64,000 nucleotides of DNA, taken from Areca catechu. Taxonomy: Eukaryota > Streptophyta > Magnoliopsida > Arecales > Arecaceae. The position numbers and the translations under genes were made by a program. Below, one piece after another: positions 33,351-45,994 of the stretch. The notes under the pieces are model-generated. The model made no database searches. It saw only the letters and a list, made by a program, of their open reading frames with translations, and had not been told where the DNA came from. Position 1 is the stretch's first letter, and the number at the start of each line of letters is the position of its first letter. The stretch covers positions 61,002,748-61,066,747 of the forward strand of contig CM038038.1 in the NCBI GenBank assembly GCA_021397845.1. Direction: 5' to 3'.

Positions 33351-35485
33351 GGTGCATTTTAGCCCAAACCCCAGTTAAGGAAGATTGGCGTAGGACTAGC
33401 ATCCTACAGACTTTTGTCAAGGTAGGGGGTAAGGTTCTTAAAATCATCATAGATAGTGGGAGTTGTGTTAATGCTGTCTCTGCAAAGATAGTTAAATCTT
33501 TAGGATTGACCACAGTTCCCCATCCTAGCCCGTACAAAGTTTCTTGGGTAGATTCCACCTCCATCCAGGTTCAAGTTAGGTGCCAAATCTTAATTAGATT
33601 GCAAACCTATGAGGAAAAGATTTGGTTTGATGTCATCCCCATAGAAGTAAGTAGTACTATTTTAGATCGACCTTGGCTTTTTGATCATGATGCAACCTTA
33701 TATGGTCGAACCAACGTTTGTGCATTCAACTACCATGGGAATAAGTTTGTTATCAATCCAGCTCCCCCTAGGGACCCAGTTAAGAGAGGTTCTAGTAGCC
33801 TTAAGGACAAGAAACCTGGAGTTAACCAGATTAAGGCTAGGGAGTTAGAAAAGGAGATTGCTGAGGGTAACCCTGTTTGGATTTTGACTTCCAAGGAAAT
33901 ATTAGAGCAGACCAAAAAGGAACACCCTAAAGAAATTGTTGAAGCTCTGAAAGAATTTGAGGATGTCTTCCCTGAGGATTTACCTGATCAACTACCACCC
34001 CTTAGAGACATCCAGCATGCAATAGACTTAGTTCCAGGAGCCACTTTACCAAACCTTCCTCACTATAGGCTGAATCCCAGTGAACATCAAGAATTACAGA
34101 AACAAGTGGAAGAATTACTTATGAAGGGTTTCATTAGGGAGAGCCTAAGTCCATGTGAAGTCCCTGCTCTACTGACCCCTAAGAAGGATTGTACCTGGAG
34201 GATGTGTGTAGATAGTAGGGCTATCAATAAAATAACTGTGAAATATAGGTTTCCCATACCCCGATTGGATGATATGTTAGACATGATGGCCGGAGCCAGA
34301 GTTTTCTGCAAGATAGACCTTAAGAGCAGCTATCATCAGGTTAGGATTAGACCTGGGGATGAGTGGAAAACTGCTTTCAAAACTAAGGATGGCCTATTTG
34401 AGTGGGTTGTAATGCCTTTCGGACTTTCCAATGCACCAAGTATTTTTATGAGGATTATGACCCAAGTCCTGAAAGAGTTTACAGGAAAATTCGTTGTGGT
34501 CTACTTTAATGATATTCTGATTTATAGCAAGACCAAGAAGGACCACCTTAGTTATCTAAGACTAGTATGCTATACCTTTAGGGAGAATAGCCTCTATGCC
34601 AACCTTAAGAAGTGTGATTTCATGACACATAGGGTTATCATCCTAGGTTTTGTTGTCACCCCTGAGGGAGTTTCTGCAGATCCTGAAAAGGTTAGAGCAA
34701 TTGTTGAGTGGCCTACACCCTCTAGTGTCCATGATGTGCGTAGTTTCCATGGCCTAGCAACCTTTTACAGGAGATTTATTAGGGATTTTAGTACAGTCGT
34801 CGCACCTATCATTGATTGCATTAGGAAGGGTACATTTGAGTGGACCAAAGCAGCTGATAAGGCCTTCCTAGAGCTTAAGGATAAGATGACCCATGCACCC
34901 ATCCTTAGATTACCTGAGTTTACTAAGGTGTTTGAGGTCGCTTGCGATGCCTCGGGAGTAGGAATAGGTGGGGTACTAAGTCAAGAGAATCACCCTGTAG
35001 CCTTCTTCAGTGAGAAACTGAATGAGGCTAAACTTAAGTACTCTACCTATGACAAGGAATTTTATGCGGTAGTCCAGGCCCTTAGATATTGGAGACATTA
35101 CTTACTACCGCAGGAGTTTATCTTATTTTCTGACCATGAGGCACTCTGATTCCTGAACTCCCAAAAGAAACTAAACCCACGTCACGGTAAATGGATTGAG
35201 TACATTTAGGCTTACACTTTTGTCCTGATGCACCGTGCCGGCACTGAAAATAAGGTAGCAGATGCCCTGAGCCGTAGGTCTCTACTGTTAGGATCAGTTA
35301 GCACCCAAGTCATAGGGTTTGATAGGTTAAAGGATGAATATGAAACTTTCCTAGACTTTGGAGACATTTATCAGACCCTCAGGCTAGACCATCCAGTACC
35401 CATAGTGAGTATACCCTTCAGGATGGCTACCTTTTCCAAAACAATCGACTCTATATACCCAAAACTTCCCTTAGAGAATTCCTAA
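33351..35485 (+). pseudogene. C1 protease, reverse transcriptase and RNase H
   Basis: The frame is open from 32759 to a TGA at 35147. The protease motif IIDSGSCVNAVS has its DSG at 33452-33460. RT begins with the LPPLRDIQHAIDLVPGA region (about 33990), then PHYRLNPSEHQELQKQVEEL and MPFGLSNAPSIF. The active site reads YFND at 34502-34513 where the family has YxDD, so one catalytic Asp is Asn. RNase H has CDAS (Asp at 34946) and YDKEFYAVVQALRYWRHYLL. Further stops are TGA 35147 and TAG 35207, and a frameshift lies near 35460-35480. Confidence 0.92.
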
Positions 35486-36830
35486 TTTGGGAGACCCATG
35501 CTGGGGGTTTAGCCAGTTATTTTGGTTGAAATAAGACGATCATAGCAATAGAGGACCAGTTCTTTTGGCCAGGATTGAAAAGGCACGTTGCACAGATTGT
35601 AGCCAGGTGTAGAACTTGTGTTATTGCAAAACAGCAGAAGCAGAACACTGGTCTTTACACACCTTTACCAGTGCCTGATCGCCCTTGGCAGGACCTAAGT
35701 ATGGACTTCGTGTTAAGATTACCTAAGACCCAGAAGAGACACGATTCTATCTTTGTAGTGGTCGATAGGTTCTCTAAGATGGCTCACTTCATCCCCTGTT
35801 TCCAGACCTTTGATGCATTTAGAGTAGCCAAGCTTTTCTTAGATCATGTGGTTAAACTCCATGGCCTACCCAAGACCATCATATCTGATAGGGATGTTAT
35901 GTTCACCAGTTATTTCTAGAAGACCTTATGGAACCTGTTAGGGACCAAGCTTAAGTTTTCTACAGCCTACCACCCTCAAACAGATGGCCAAACTAAAGTG
36001 GTGAACCGTAGTTTAGGAAACCTCCTTAGATGCCTGGTAGGTGAACATATTGAAACTTGGGATCTATTATTACCTAGAGCAGAGTTTGCCTACAATAGTT
36101 CAGTAAATAGGATAACAGGTAAGAGTCCTTTTAAGATAGTCCATGGGTACCAGCCTAATCATCCCATTGATCTAATTCCTTTGCCTATTCATGCACGAGT
36201 CTCAGAGTCTACAGAGTCATTTGCACAGCATATTAGAGACTTGCACAAGGATACTAGCCAAAAGATAAACATAAGCAATGAAACTTATAAAAAATTGGTT
36301 AATTCCCGAAGAAGGATCAAGGAATTTGATGTAGGGGATTCTGTCATGATTAGGCTTAGTCCTGAGCGGTTCCCACCAGGGATCATTAAGAAGTTTCATT
36401 CACGTGGAGCCGGACCTTTTAAAGTGTTAAAGAAGGTTGGATCAAATGCCTATGTGTTAGACTTGCCTTCGGATATGGGCATTAGTTCTACATTCAATAT
36501 TATAGACCTGGTTGAGTACAGGGAACTGGCAACGATACCCAGTGAGGCTTTTGGACCTATCCCTTCTATTGAGAGTGATCCTTACCCAGAGTGTCCACCA
36601 ATTAATTGGCTTGAGAGAAGAGAACGGATCGAGCGTATCCTGGACGATCAAGCCATTATGACTCGGGGCCGCGGTTATCAACGCTTCCTAGTCCGATGGC
36701 AAGGCCGGCCATAGTCGGATGATTCATGGGTTTTTTGAGAGGACTTACAACACCTCAATCCAGACCTTCTCGAGAGATATGTGAGACAGTCTGATCTTCA
36801 CTCGACAGGGTCGAGTTCCTCCCACCCCGG
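35486..36830 (+). pseudogene. C1 integrase and chromodomain
   Basis: After a frameshift the integrase zinc domain ends CRTCVIAKQQKQ. The core has its first Asp at 35704 (SMDFVLRLP) and its second at 35887 (IISDRD). The third catalytic residue, Glu in the TDGQTE motif, is Lys (35995-35997). Stops lie at 35527, 35917, 36712 and 36736. The GAGPFKVLKKVGSNAYVLDL module and chromodomain (ERILDDQAI, RFLVRWQGRP, EDLQHLNPDLLERY) complete it. The protein would join element DNA to the target and read chromatin marks. Confidence 0.92.
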
Positions 36831-36836
36831 GAGAAT
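36800..36836 (+). promoter_or_regulatory. C1 hairpin and polypurine tract
   Basis: ACTCGACAGGGTCGAGT is a perfect 7-bp stem with a 3-base loop. The purine run CGGGAGAA then reaches the 3' LTR at 36837. Confidence 0.7.
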
Positions 36837-38265
36837 TGGTGTAGACACCAAAGGTACCAGAATAAGGTAGAGGCTTCTCAACCCTCTGTGGATCACTTAA
36901 TTGACATTTGAGTCCACTGTAATAAAGCTTAGTCCAGTTGAGTTATTTTTATTTGAGTCCTGTAATTAGTCAGCTCATGTTGAGCTAGTTCAGTTCAGTA
37001 TTAGTCAGCACATGTCGAGCTAATTTTATTTTTTGAGTCCTATCCAAGCATATTGAAGACTCAAGACCACTTCATACAAGTGAAGACCAAGTCCAACCTA
37101 ATTGAAGACATGGAAGTTGAGCCCAAGTCCAACCCAGCTTGAAGATTTGAAGACCCCAGGAGGAAAATTCAGAAAACCCTGATTCCTTACAGATGCCCTC
37201 CAGATGCCCAGATTCCCTTCCAGATGCCAGAATATATTCATAGACCAGGGCATTCATGGTTCCAGAGGTCCACCTACATCCTAGCCCAAAGAAATCAAGC
37301 CCAGGCGCCAAGCCCAAGCACCTAAGAAGCAAGATACCAGGGAATATTCCTGCTACCTGGCTACCGGGCCACCCCAGTTTCCAAAGGCCCAAGCCCATGT
37401 GCATGAGCCCCTTTAGGCCAGCCTCTTGCTGCTCCTAGAAGTCCAACACACCCCCCTAGGAATCCTTAGAGTGTTGACCAAGTCAAGAGAATTTTTTAGG
37501 GGTTTTTTCTACCTAATGTTTCCTTATTTTCTAGCTAGGGTTTGAGTAGGAGTAGGATTCTTATGTAAAGACTAATGTGTCCTTACTTGGAGCCCAAGGT
37601 TAAGGGTCTATTTAAGGGACCCTAGCCTCTTGTATGAGGGGAGATTTTGATATATGAAATAAACCTTGAGTTATTCTATTATTTTGTGTGATTACCCTGC
37701 TGTGTGCATAATGGGGTTTGAGAGTTCTTCTTCTCGATGTTTGCAACCATCTTCCTACAGCCAACCATACTTCTAGCCCCCTCCAAAACATTCTTTCCTT
37801 TGCTATTTTTCTTTGTTCTCTTGATTTTCTCTGAGTTTTCTATCCCCTGATAGGTCGTTTGCAGGTCCCCGAGTTCCTAAGAATCCAACGACTCTAGCCA
37901 AGCCTCAATCGAACCACCGAGCAGAAAGCCGGGTATCCGTGAATCTTTGGCTTGGTTTTCCAGGCCGCATCCATCGAGGAATGAGAGATCCCTTTGCTGC
38001 GATCTTCACCGGGCACTTCAAACGTTGTCAGGTACACCCCCTCTACCTCCAGTCTTTATATTGTAGGAGAACTTGCCCTAACCGAGGCTTCTCAGCCCCG
38101 GCCATCATTCTTTATTACTTTTCTAGGTTCTAATATTCATGCTAGGCTTCAAAAATTCATACAAAATTCCCTACAATTAATTTTGATCTAAAATTTGGGA
38201 GTTAATCACCTAACCCCACATATAAAATCTACAAAAAGAATTGCATGCATATTAGTCCCGCATCA
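36837..38265 (+). repeat. C1 3' LTR
   Basis: It is 1429 bp, starts TGGTGTAGACACC and ends CCCGCATCA, followed by CATTC. It differs from the 5' LTR at many scattered positions, so the insertion is not recent. Confidence 0.95.
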
Positions 38266-38624
38266 CATTCCATGTATGAAATATTTTGAGAATTAATGAA
38301 GGTTTTTTTCTTGTTGAGTTCTATCTTGAGTTCTTCTTGTATGGAGTGATTTAGTTCTTCTAATTGGAGTGATTTAGTCCTTTAAGTTGGAGTGTTTAAA
38401 TTCATGTTTGAGAAGGGAGTGAGAGGTCCTTTGAGTGCTTGAAAGGTGGAGTGCTCCTTGCTTGATCCAAGATCCAAGCATCATTTCTTGAAGACGTCGG
38501 TTTCTACTTCCTTGTTTTCCCATTCTTCTTCTTCTTATTTCCATTCCAATTTTGAATTCTCCTTCCATGCCTAATCTCTGATTTGAAGCAGGTTCTCTCT
38601 GATTTTCCAAGTCCAAGATGAAGG

Positions 38625-40346
38625 TGATGCAGTACGAAAACTCTGATACCAAAAATGATGCAGAACGAATATGTGGAATGCGGAAGCAAATTAAAATTAA
38701 TGTATTTTTTTTTATATATTTTCAAAAGTTGGATTTGACTCAAAGGAAAGATAAACTAATGTTGAAAGAAACTAAGAAATGACAGAAAGCATAATTAAAA
38801 GGAGTGGATTATCAGAGTAACTCAGAAGTAGGATCGCTGGAGATTGAGAAACCCCCAGATCTAGGGTTTGCTCTGAGTTTCAACGAAACAGACAAAGTGA
38901 GAAGGGAAGGTTCTTGTTACCTAGCAATGATATCTCTCCATTTGGTGGAAAAAGACTCTCTCGAGTAGATTATTGGATCTCGGGAGTCAAGGTATCTTCG
39001 CAATGGATCCTCTGATAATGGTCCTTAGCAAAGTTGGCCTCTTCTTGAACCCTGGATCCTGGAGAGAAGAAGAACAAGGTTAGGAACAAGAGACTCAGAG
39101 AAGAGAGTTACCAGAGTAGAAGAAAGGATGGGATATGAAGGTCTTCAGCTGATCTGGAACTCGTAGGCTACGGATTTGGGACTTCTTCTCCTGGATCTGC
39201 TGGATGGACTCTGAAGCAGTGGTAGCTGACTTGAAGATGGCTGGACTGGGGTCTTGGTGGTCGGCCACCCTTTGGAAGAAGAACCTTGGAGATGGTGTAG
39301 AGCCTAGGGTTTGGTGGTGGTGGAGTAGAGATGGATGGACTAAGCTAGGGTTTTGGGGTTGGAGATCTCACACCTCCTCAAGGTTCCTAGGGAACCCGGA
39401 TTTACTCCCTCACGGAGCTCAACACTCAGAATAAGTGTGGAAGAACAAGACCTTGCTCAAAAACAAGGGATTTCATTCATAAGTTTTCATAAGATAAGTT
39501 CAAGTTACAAAAGGGGTCTAATATATAGACCTATAAGAAAAATCAAAACCATACAAGTTCCCATGTGGGACTAATAAGACTAATCTACACTTTAGGCATC
39601 AAATTCTCTTCCCTTGGCCAACCAAGACTCCTTCCACGAGTGAGCGGCCCAAAAACTCCAAGAAAACTTAAAAATTAACTCCAAATGGCAGGTTATGGGG
39701 GTGTCTCCTAGTATCTCTCCATGAATCAAGGATTTTCCCTTCATGGTTTGGCTCTTTTGGACACCTCCTAGTCTTGCTCCACAAATTTAGGCTTCTTCTT
39801 TTCATGGCTTTGGCACTTTAGGAAACTTTTGGGTGCCTCCATGATTTTCTTCCCAAGACATGCTCTCTTCCCTTTTATAACTTGGATTTTTATGGAACAT
39901 TGTGGGGCACCTCCTTGATACTCTCTTCAAGAAAAATTCTTGCCATCCTGGCTTGGATTTATCTGGAAAGAAGTTGGCTCCTCCTTGGATTGAGGTATCT
40001 TGATGGATTTCTCTCCCAAGTGGTGCAAGAAAAAGGGGAACTTACTTCTTATGGTGTGGGGACCAAAGACACTGGATGGAGATGTGGCAGGGAGTGTGGC
40101 ACCCACTTGTAGCTGGACCATGGAAGAAAAAATATGGCACCCTATGGCAAAGGGAATGGCACCAACCTAGACCTGGACTTGGACTGAGTCAACATGACTC
40201 AACAAAAATTGAAATGACAAAATTACACACTCAAAATTGGGTTGATCAGGTCAATCCTTATTACAAACCCTAATTTTCTCGGGCAAGGTCAATCAGAGAT
40301 CCAGATGGAACCCTGAAGTCTTCTTCTGATTCTGGTGCCCGCACCA
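38625..40346 (-). repeat. A2 3' LTR
   Basis: It is 1722 bp. On the + strand it starts TGATGCAGTACG and ends CCCGCACCA. A primer-site-like CTCTGATACCA is included near 38641-38651. Confidence 0.95.
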
Positions 40347-40366
40347 ATTCTCCCAAGGTGGGAGGA

Positions 40367-40383
40367 ACTCGACCCTGTCAAGT
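40367..40383 (-). promoter_or_regulatory. A2 3' hairpin next to polypurine tract
   Basis: ACTCGACCCTGTCAAGT has a 7-bp stem with one G-T pair. The purine tract (minus strand) lies between it and the LTR at 40346. Confidence 0.6.
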
Positions 40384-41140
40384 ATGGATCAAGCTATCTC
40401 TGGTATCTCTCCAAGAGGTCTGGGTCCAATTCTTGTAATTATTCTCAAGAGATCCAAAAGTCATCAGAATCTGTCCTTCCTTGCCAGCAGACCAGGTATC
40501 TTTGGTATCCTCGATTATGAGTAGAGATAACCTGATCATCCAGGATCTTTTCAATCTGCTCTTTCCTCACAGGCCAGTTTGTTGGTGGACACACAGGGTC
40601 GGGATCACTCTCAATAACAGGATTAGGTTCAAAAGGCTCACTGGGAATCACAGCTAGCTCCCTGTACTCTACTAGGTCTATAATGTTGAAAGTGGAGCTA
40701 ATGCCTAGCTCTGGAGGCAACTCAAGCACATAGGCATTGGGTCCCACTCTCTTCATCACTCTAAATGGTCCAGCTCCTCTAGCATGTAGCTTTCTAACGA
40801 TTCCAGGAGGAAACTGCTCAAGCCTTAACCTAATCATTACATAGTCTCCCTCAACAAAAGTTTTGACTCACCTTTGAGAATCAACCAACTTCTTATAAGT
40901 TTCATTACTTAAAGTTATTTTGGCATGGATTTCTTTATGCAAGTTCTTTACATGCTGTGCAAAGTCTTCAGCATACTCGGAGACTCGTGTGTGGACTGGC
41001 AAAGGAACTACGTCAGATGGTGTGTGAGGCTTGTACCCATGAACAATCTCAAAAGGGCTTTTACCTATAGACCTATTGACCGAGTCATTAAATGCAAATT
41101 CAGCCCTGGACTAAATACAAATCCCAATTCCTGGTGCTCT
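40384..41140 (-). pseudogene. A2 integrase C-terminus and chromodomain
   Basis: The clean frame 40837-40445 has GAGPFRVMKRVGPNAYVLEL, then EQIEKILDDQVI and YLVCWQGRTDSDDFWIS. A TGA where A3 has CGA ends it. Upstream to about 41140, the integrase stretch (HGYKPHTPSD, EIHAKITLSNETYKKLVDSQ) is in broken frames. Confidence 0.82.
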
Positions 41141-41271
41141 CAATCAAACCAAAATCTGAGCCAAAGCCTAGTAAAGGGTCAAGAAAAACTAAACTAGATG
41201 ATGACGCATTCCTAAAGAATGGACTTTATTCCAAAGGAACCCTAGGTCTAAACCTAACAAACTAAGGCTCT

Positions 41272-43092
41272 CTAGGTTTGACCTTGGGTCGGAGGAGGGC
41301 ATGCAGAGCATGAAAATTTATTATGGATGCCTAGTAGGTGCCATAAGGTCTTCCAGAAGTAGGTGGCAAACCTAATAGGTTCTAAGGATTCTTGCAACCT
41401 AGAGATCTCAGTAAAGTGTAATCCCATAGCTCTAGAAACATGAGAAGATTCAGGGAAGGGTAGGAAATAAGAATCAGAGTTTTGAGGTGGCTTATCGGAA
41501 ACATGAAACAAACCTTGGTTATTCAGGACGACCTTAAAGTGAGGACATTGTTTTATAGGTGCACTCATCCAAACCTCATGATTTGCTCTAGGAGGATCTA
41601 CAAGTGCAAGTTATAGGATAGGCTGGGTGCTCCTAGAAGGTGGAAGGTTATCAGGAAGGTCTTTGGAATATTTATCTAAAAAGTCCTGTAAGCTACTGTC
41701 ATTTTCTTGTTCTTGGACCTTCTCAATGGGCAATTCTTGTGAACCCCTTCCTTCTTCACACTTCTCTACCAGATTTGACTCAGGGGTGTCTTCTTTGGAT
41801 TCCTCAATGAGTTCAGGGGTATTCTCACTTAAACTTTCATTTGGTATAATTTCCTCTTCCTGAACTTCCTCAAAAGGGTCTTCTCTTAGGGTTAGCTCCT
41901 GAATTCCTTGAGTGGCAGGGGTCCCCTCAATAACCCCATCAGGTAGGAGTTGGTTAATTGAATTATCGGGAGAGATATCCTCAAATTCTTCTTCTTCATA
42001 TTCATCTATCAAACTTATGTCAGGCTCATATATTTCTTCCTCAATCTCATTGAAAGGTTCTAATCTATTCTCCTTTGATTCCTCTTTAAGTACGGCTCTG
42101 GTCAGGTCAACTAATTTTGGGATGGCCATGCCTAACTCCTTCTCAGTGTTATCTTTCTGGTCAAGAGGTGACACAAGTGGGAATTGATAAACAAAAGTCT
42201 GGTTCACTACGGGTGTCGGATCAATCGAAACTTGACTCAAGTTGGTAGAGGTTGGCTTTAAGTCCAAAGTACTTGATTGGTTATATCTTAAAGACCACTC
42301 ATAGTCTTGGGCTTCTTGGTAGGCTCGGTCTAACTTATTGGTCTTTTCAAGGCATAGCTTCCTATAAATGTCTGGGTGTAACCCAACCCTAAACCTCGAT
42401 GTGATCTGAGCTTAGGTCTCAATGGTATTGCATTTCATGTCATACCACTAGGAGTCCTCGATATATTCAGACACAGGCCTATTACCTTGTCGTAATTGGT
42501 ACCATTGGTCTAAAAGTCTTTTCTCATAGGATCTACCTAGGTACCTATCTCTCAACTTACTTCTCATATCTCTCCAAGTATATATTTCCTCTTTTCTTTG
42601 ATAACACTCACGCTCAATAGCATACCAATATGACCTAGCATGTTTGGTGAACTTGGTTTTGGCCAACCTAACTTATCCTAATTCCGATATGTTAGTGCAC
42701 TCAAAATACCGATCCATTTGTTCTTCCCACTTAATATATGTCTCTTGTCCTCCATCAAAAGTGGGTGCATAAGGTTCGGTGTTCCTAACGGATCCCTTTT
42801 TTGAGTCAACCAAGTATGGATATAGGCTCCTAGGGTTATGCTCGGGATCACGGTATAAGGTCCTCCTAGGCTCGTGGCATGGGTGAGGTTGGGGCCTATT
42901 AAATTTTGGATCAGGGGTCCAATTTTGATGTCTACATTTCTCAAGTCCCTGGGCTCAGTCTCTAAACTGGGCAAAACTCTCATTCATATCCTGACTCAAT
43001 TTGGTCATACTTTCGGTAAGAGTTCTAATCATGGACTTTAAATCAGGTTGGATTTGACCAGGTTGGTAGGGTACTCCGTTCCAGGTGGACAT
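41272..43092 (-). pseudogene. A2 ORF1: Gag, acidic tract and dead integrase tail
   Basis: From ATG at 43092-43090 to TAG at 41274-41272 is 1821 bp, the same as A3, with no frameshift. It has in-frame stops, mostly TAA or TAG where A1 or A3 has CAA or CAG (for example near 42670 and 42447). The gag core is at about residues 105-285. The acidic domain has LIDEYEEEEFEDISP and repeated PELIEESKED-type text (about 350-490). The tail SYFLPFPESSHVSR and RFATYFWKTLWHLLGIHNKF end the frame. No zinc knuckle, protease or RT is present. Confidence 0.82.
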
Positions 43093-43210
43093 GATGATGC
43101 AAGCAAGCACACCAAATGAGACTCGACTAAAATGACTACGGGCTAACTAGACATAGAGCCTAAACTAGATGCCCAATCAGAGTGGCAAGCTAGCCTGTAG
43201 TAACTCGGGA

Positions 43211-43345
43211 CTCAGCCAGGCAGGTGTAAGGGGAGTGTTAGGTCCCTAATAGCCAATCCTAGACACCAATCAGTGATTGGCCAGGTAGGCGGACCAGCAC
43301 ACAAGCCCTTTGGGATAGAATCTCTAAACCACCGTTTTAGACACT
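43211..43345 (-). ncRNA. A2 structured 5' leader
   Basis: Minus-strand copy of the A1 leader, with ATTGG-tgtctagg and the GGCCAAT arm preserved. The GGGAT hairpin is mutated. Confidence 0.55.
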
Positions 43346-43979
43346 GAGTACAAAGCACACACAGAGTAACTAGACAAACTGACTCAACACTAGCCTAGAC
43401 CCGACCAGTTGGTGTCCCTAGCCCACTAGGGCAAATTAGGTCTAATTAATTTTAAGATTAAAGGCTTAGGTTCAAATGCATGGGAGGTGGTTTTGGGCTA
43501 AGGAGAGGGTCTCAATCCTCCCCTTATGTTGCAACTTCGGTGCCCTTAAGATAGATTCAATTTATGCACACTCAAATAAAAAAATAGCTTGCAAAAAATA
43601 AAAAGCAGAACAGCAGTAAAATTGATCTTAGAAAATCTACAGAAATTAATAAATCATTAAAATTTTATGTAAATTACTTTCAATTATACTGGTTCTATCA
43701 AAATAAGAATTACTTAATTTAGAATTTTCTACATGGAGAAAAAATTTGAATAACAGGAAAGTTACTGGTAGAAAACAGAACGTGTGTCCCGTTTACAATC
43801 CCTGCCTAGAAGTTATAACCCAGCGGCACCCCTACATGCCCTAGGAACCCCCATGGAATGGAAGGAGGAGGCTTGTGTCTCGCTTGTTCCTAGGACCGGA
43901 CGGCCAGGGGAGTCTACTCCAGGCAGCAAAAGTAAAAAGGAACGAAAAAATAATCACACAAGCAAGAACCCTAGACAGG

Positions 43980-43991
43980 GCTCTGATACCA
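43980..43991 (-). promoter_or_regulatory. A2 primer binding site
   Basis: On the minus strand it reads TGGTATCAGAGC, 4 bases from the LTR. Confidence 0.9.
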
Positions 43992-43995
43992 AAAA

Positions 43996-45719
43996 TGATG
44001 CAGTACGAAAACTCTAATACCAAAAGTGATGCAGAACGAATATGTGGAATGTGGAAGCAAATTAAAATTAATGTATTTTTTTTTATATATATTTTCAGAA
44101 GTCGGCTTTGACTCAAAGGAAAGATAAACTAATGTTGAAAGAAACTAAGAAATGACAGAAAGCATAATTAAAAGGAGTGGATTATCAGAGTAACTCAGAA
44201 GTAGGATCGCTGGGGATTGAGAAACCCCCAGATCTAGGGTTTGCTCTGAGTTTCAACGAAATAGACAAAGTGAGAAGGGAAGGTTCTTGTTACCTAGCAG
44301 TGATATCTCTCCATTTGGTGGAAAAAGACTCTCTCGAGCAGATTATTGGATCCCGGGAGTCACGGTATCTTCGCAATGGATCCTCTGATAATGGTCCTTG
44401 GCAAAGTTGGCCTCTTCTTGAACCCTGGATCCTAGAGAGAAGAAGAACAAGGTAAGGAACAAGAGACTCAGGGAAGAGAGTTACTAGAGTAGAAGAAAGG
44501 ATGGGATTTGAAGGTCTTCAGTTGATCTGGAACTCCTAGGCTGCGGATTTGGGACTTCTTCTCCTGGATCTGCTGGATGGACTCTGAAGCAGTGGTAGCT
44601 GACTTGAAGATGGCTGGACAGGGGTCCTGGTGGTCGGCCACCCTTTGGAAGAAGAACCTTGGAGATGGTGTAGAGCCTAGGGTTTGGTGGTGGTGGAGTA
44701 GAGATGGGTGGACTAAGCTAGGATTTTGGGGTTGGAGATCTCACACCTCCTCAAGGTTCCTAGGGAACCCGGATTTACTCCCTCACGGAGCTCAACACTC
44801 ACAATAAGTGCAGAAGAACAAGACCTTGCTCAAAAACAAGTGATTTCATTCATAAGATTTCATAAGATAAGTTCAAGTTACATAAGGGGTCTAATATATA
44901 GACCTATAAGAAAAATCAAAACCATACAAGTTCCCATGTGGGACTAATAGGACTAATCTACACTTTAGGCATCAAATTCTCTTCCCTTGGCCAACCAAGA
45001 CTCCTTCCATGAGTGAGCAGCCCAAAAACTCCAAGAAAACTTAAAAATCAGCTCCAAATGGCAGGTTATGGGGGTGTCTCCTAGTATCTCTCCATGAATT
45101 AAGGATTTTCCCTTCATGGTTTGGCTCTTTTGGACCCCTCCTAGTCTTGCTCCACAAGTTTAGGTTTCTTCTTTTCATGGCTTTGGCACTTTAGGAAACT
45201 TTTGGGTGCCTGCTTGATTTTCTCCCCAAGACATGCTCTCTTCTCTTTTATAACTTGGATTTTTTTGGAACATTGTGGGGCACCTCCTTGATCCTCTCTT
45301 CAAGAAAAATTCTTGCCATCCTGGCTTGGGTTTATCTGGAAAGAAGTTGTCTCCTCCTTGCATTGTGGTATCTTGATGGATTTCTCCCCCAAGTGGTGCA
45401 AGAAAAAGGGGAACTTACTTCTTATGGTGTGGGGACCAAGGACACTGGATGAAGATGTGGCAGGGAGTGTGGCACCCACTTGTAGCTGGACCATGGAAGA
45501 AAAAATGTGGCACCCTATGGCAAAGGGAATGGCGCCAACCTGGACCTGGACATGGACTGAGTCAACATGACTCAACAAAAATTGAAATGACAAAATTACA
45601 GACTCAAAATTGGGTTGATCAGGTCAATCCTTATTACAAACCCTAATTTTCTCAGGCAAGGTCAATCAGAGATCCAGATGGAACCCTGAAGTCTTCTTCT
45701 GATTCTGGTGCCCGCACTA
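43996..45719 (-). repeat. A2 5' LTR
   Basis: It is 1724 bp, nearly collinear with the left LTR. On the + strand it starts TGATGCAGTACG and ends GCACTA. Confidence 0.93.
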
Positions 45720-45994
45720 GAAGGTCTCCAAGCCAAGGATCATAACCAAGGTGAGTCCTAAAGGTAGGGAGTGCTAATCTTATAGTTTAGACCTCAATCC
45801 TTGAGTGAAGAGAGCTCCTTCTTCCACCAAATAATTAGCCATCATTGTTGGTAGGAAAACTCTTCCTAAGCTTCATTAGATCTGATCATTTGAAGGTTAA
45901 CTTGCCCGAGTAGTGATGGTTTCCTTGCCATAAAGATCCTAATCTCTATTTTGAACTAGATCTACATTTCGGGTATTACAATTTTGATCAACCA

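Larger units (their letters stand above)
29502..38265 (+). mobile_element. C1: full-length but inactive chromovirus, TSD CATTC
   Basis: It is 8764 bp with LTRs of 1430 and 1429 bp. CATTC flanks it at 29497-29501 and 38266-38270. The interior has the primer site, leader, gag with zinc knuckle, protease, RT, RNase H, integrase and chromodomain in gypsy order. It is the only element here with a pol gene and the likely model of the autonomous partner. At least eight stops, one frameshift and two catalytic changes inactivate it. Confidence 0.96.
38625..45719 (-). mobile_element. A2: non-autonomous chromovirus, minus strand, TSD GAAGG
   Basis: It is 7095 bp. GAAGG flanks it at 38620-38624 and 45720-45724. 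The 3' LTR is on the left and the 5' LTR on the right. The outermost dinucleotide at the right end (+ strand) is TA instead of CA, a point change. The interior has the A3 layout: leader, ORF1 of 1821 bp, integrase C-terminus and chromodomain. It is inserted in the B 3' LTR. Confidence 0.95.

Noticed and set aside
42678..42983. Frame of 101 codons beginning MRVLPSLETEP, also at 48796-49215
   Set aside because: Out of phase with gag; conserved only because gag is conserved.
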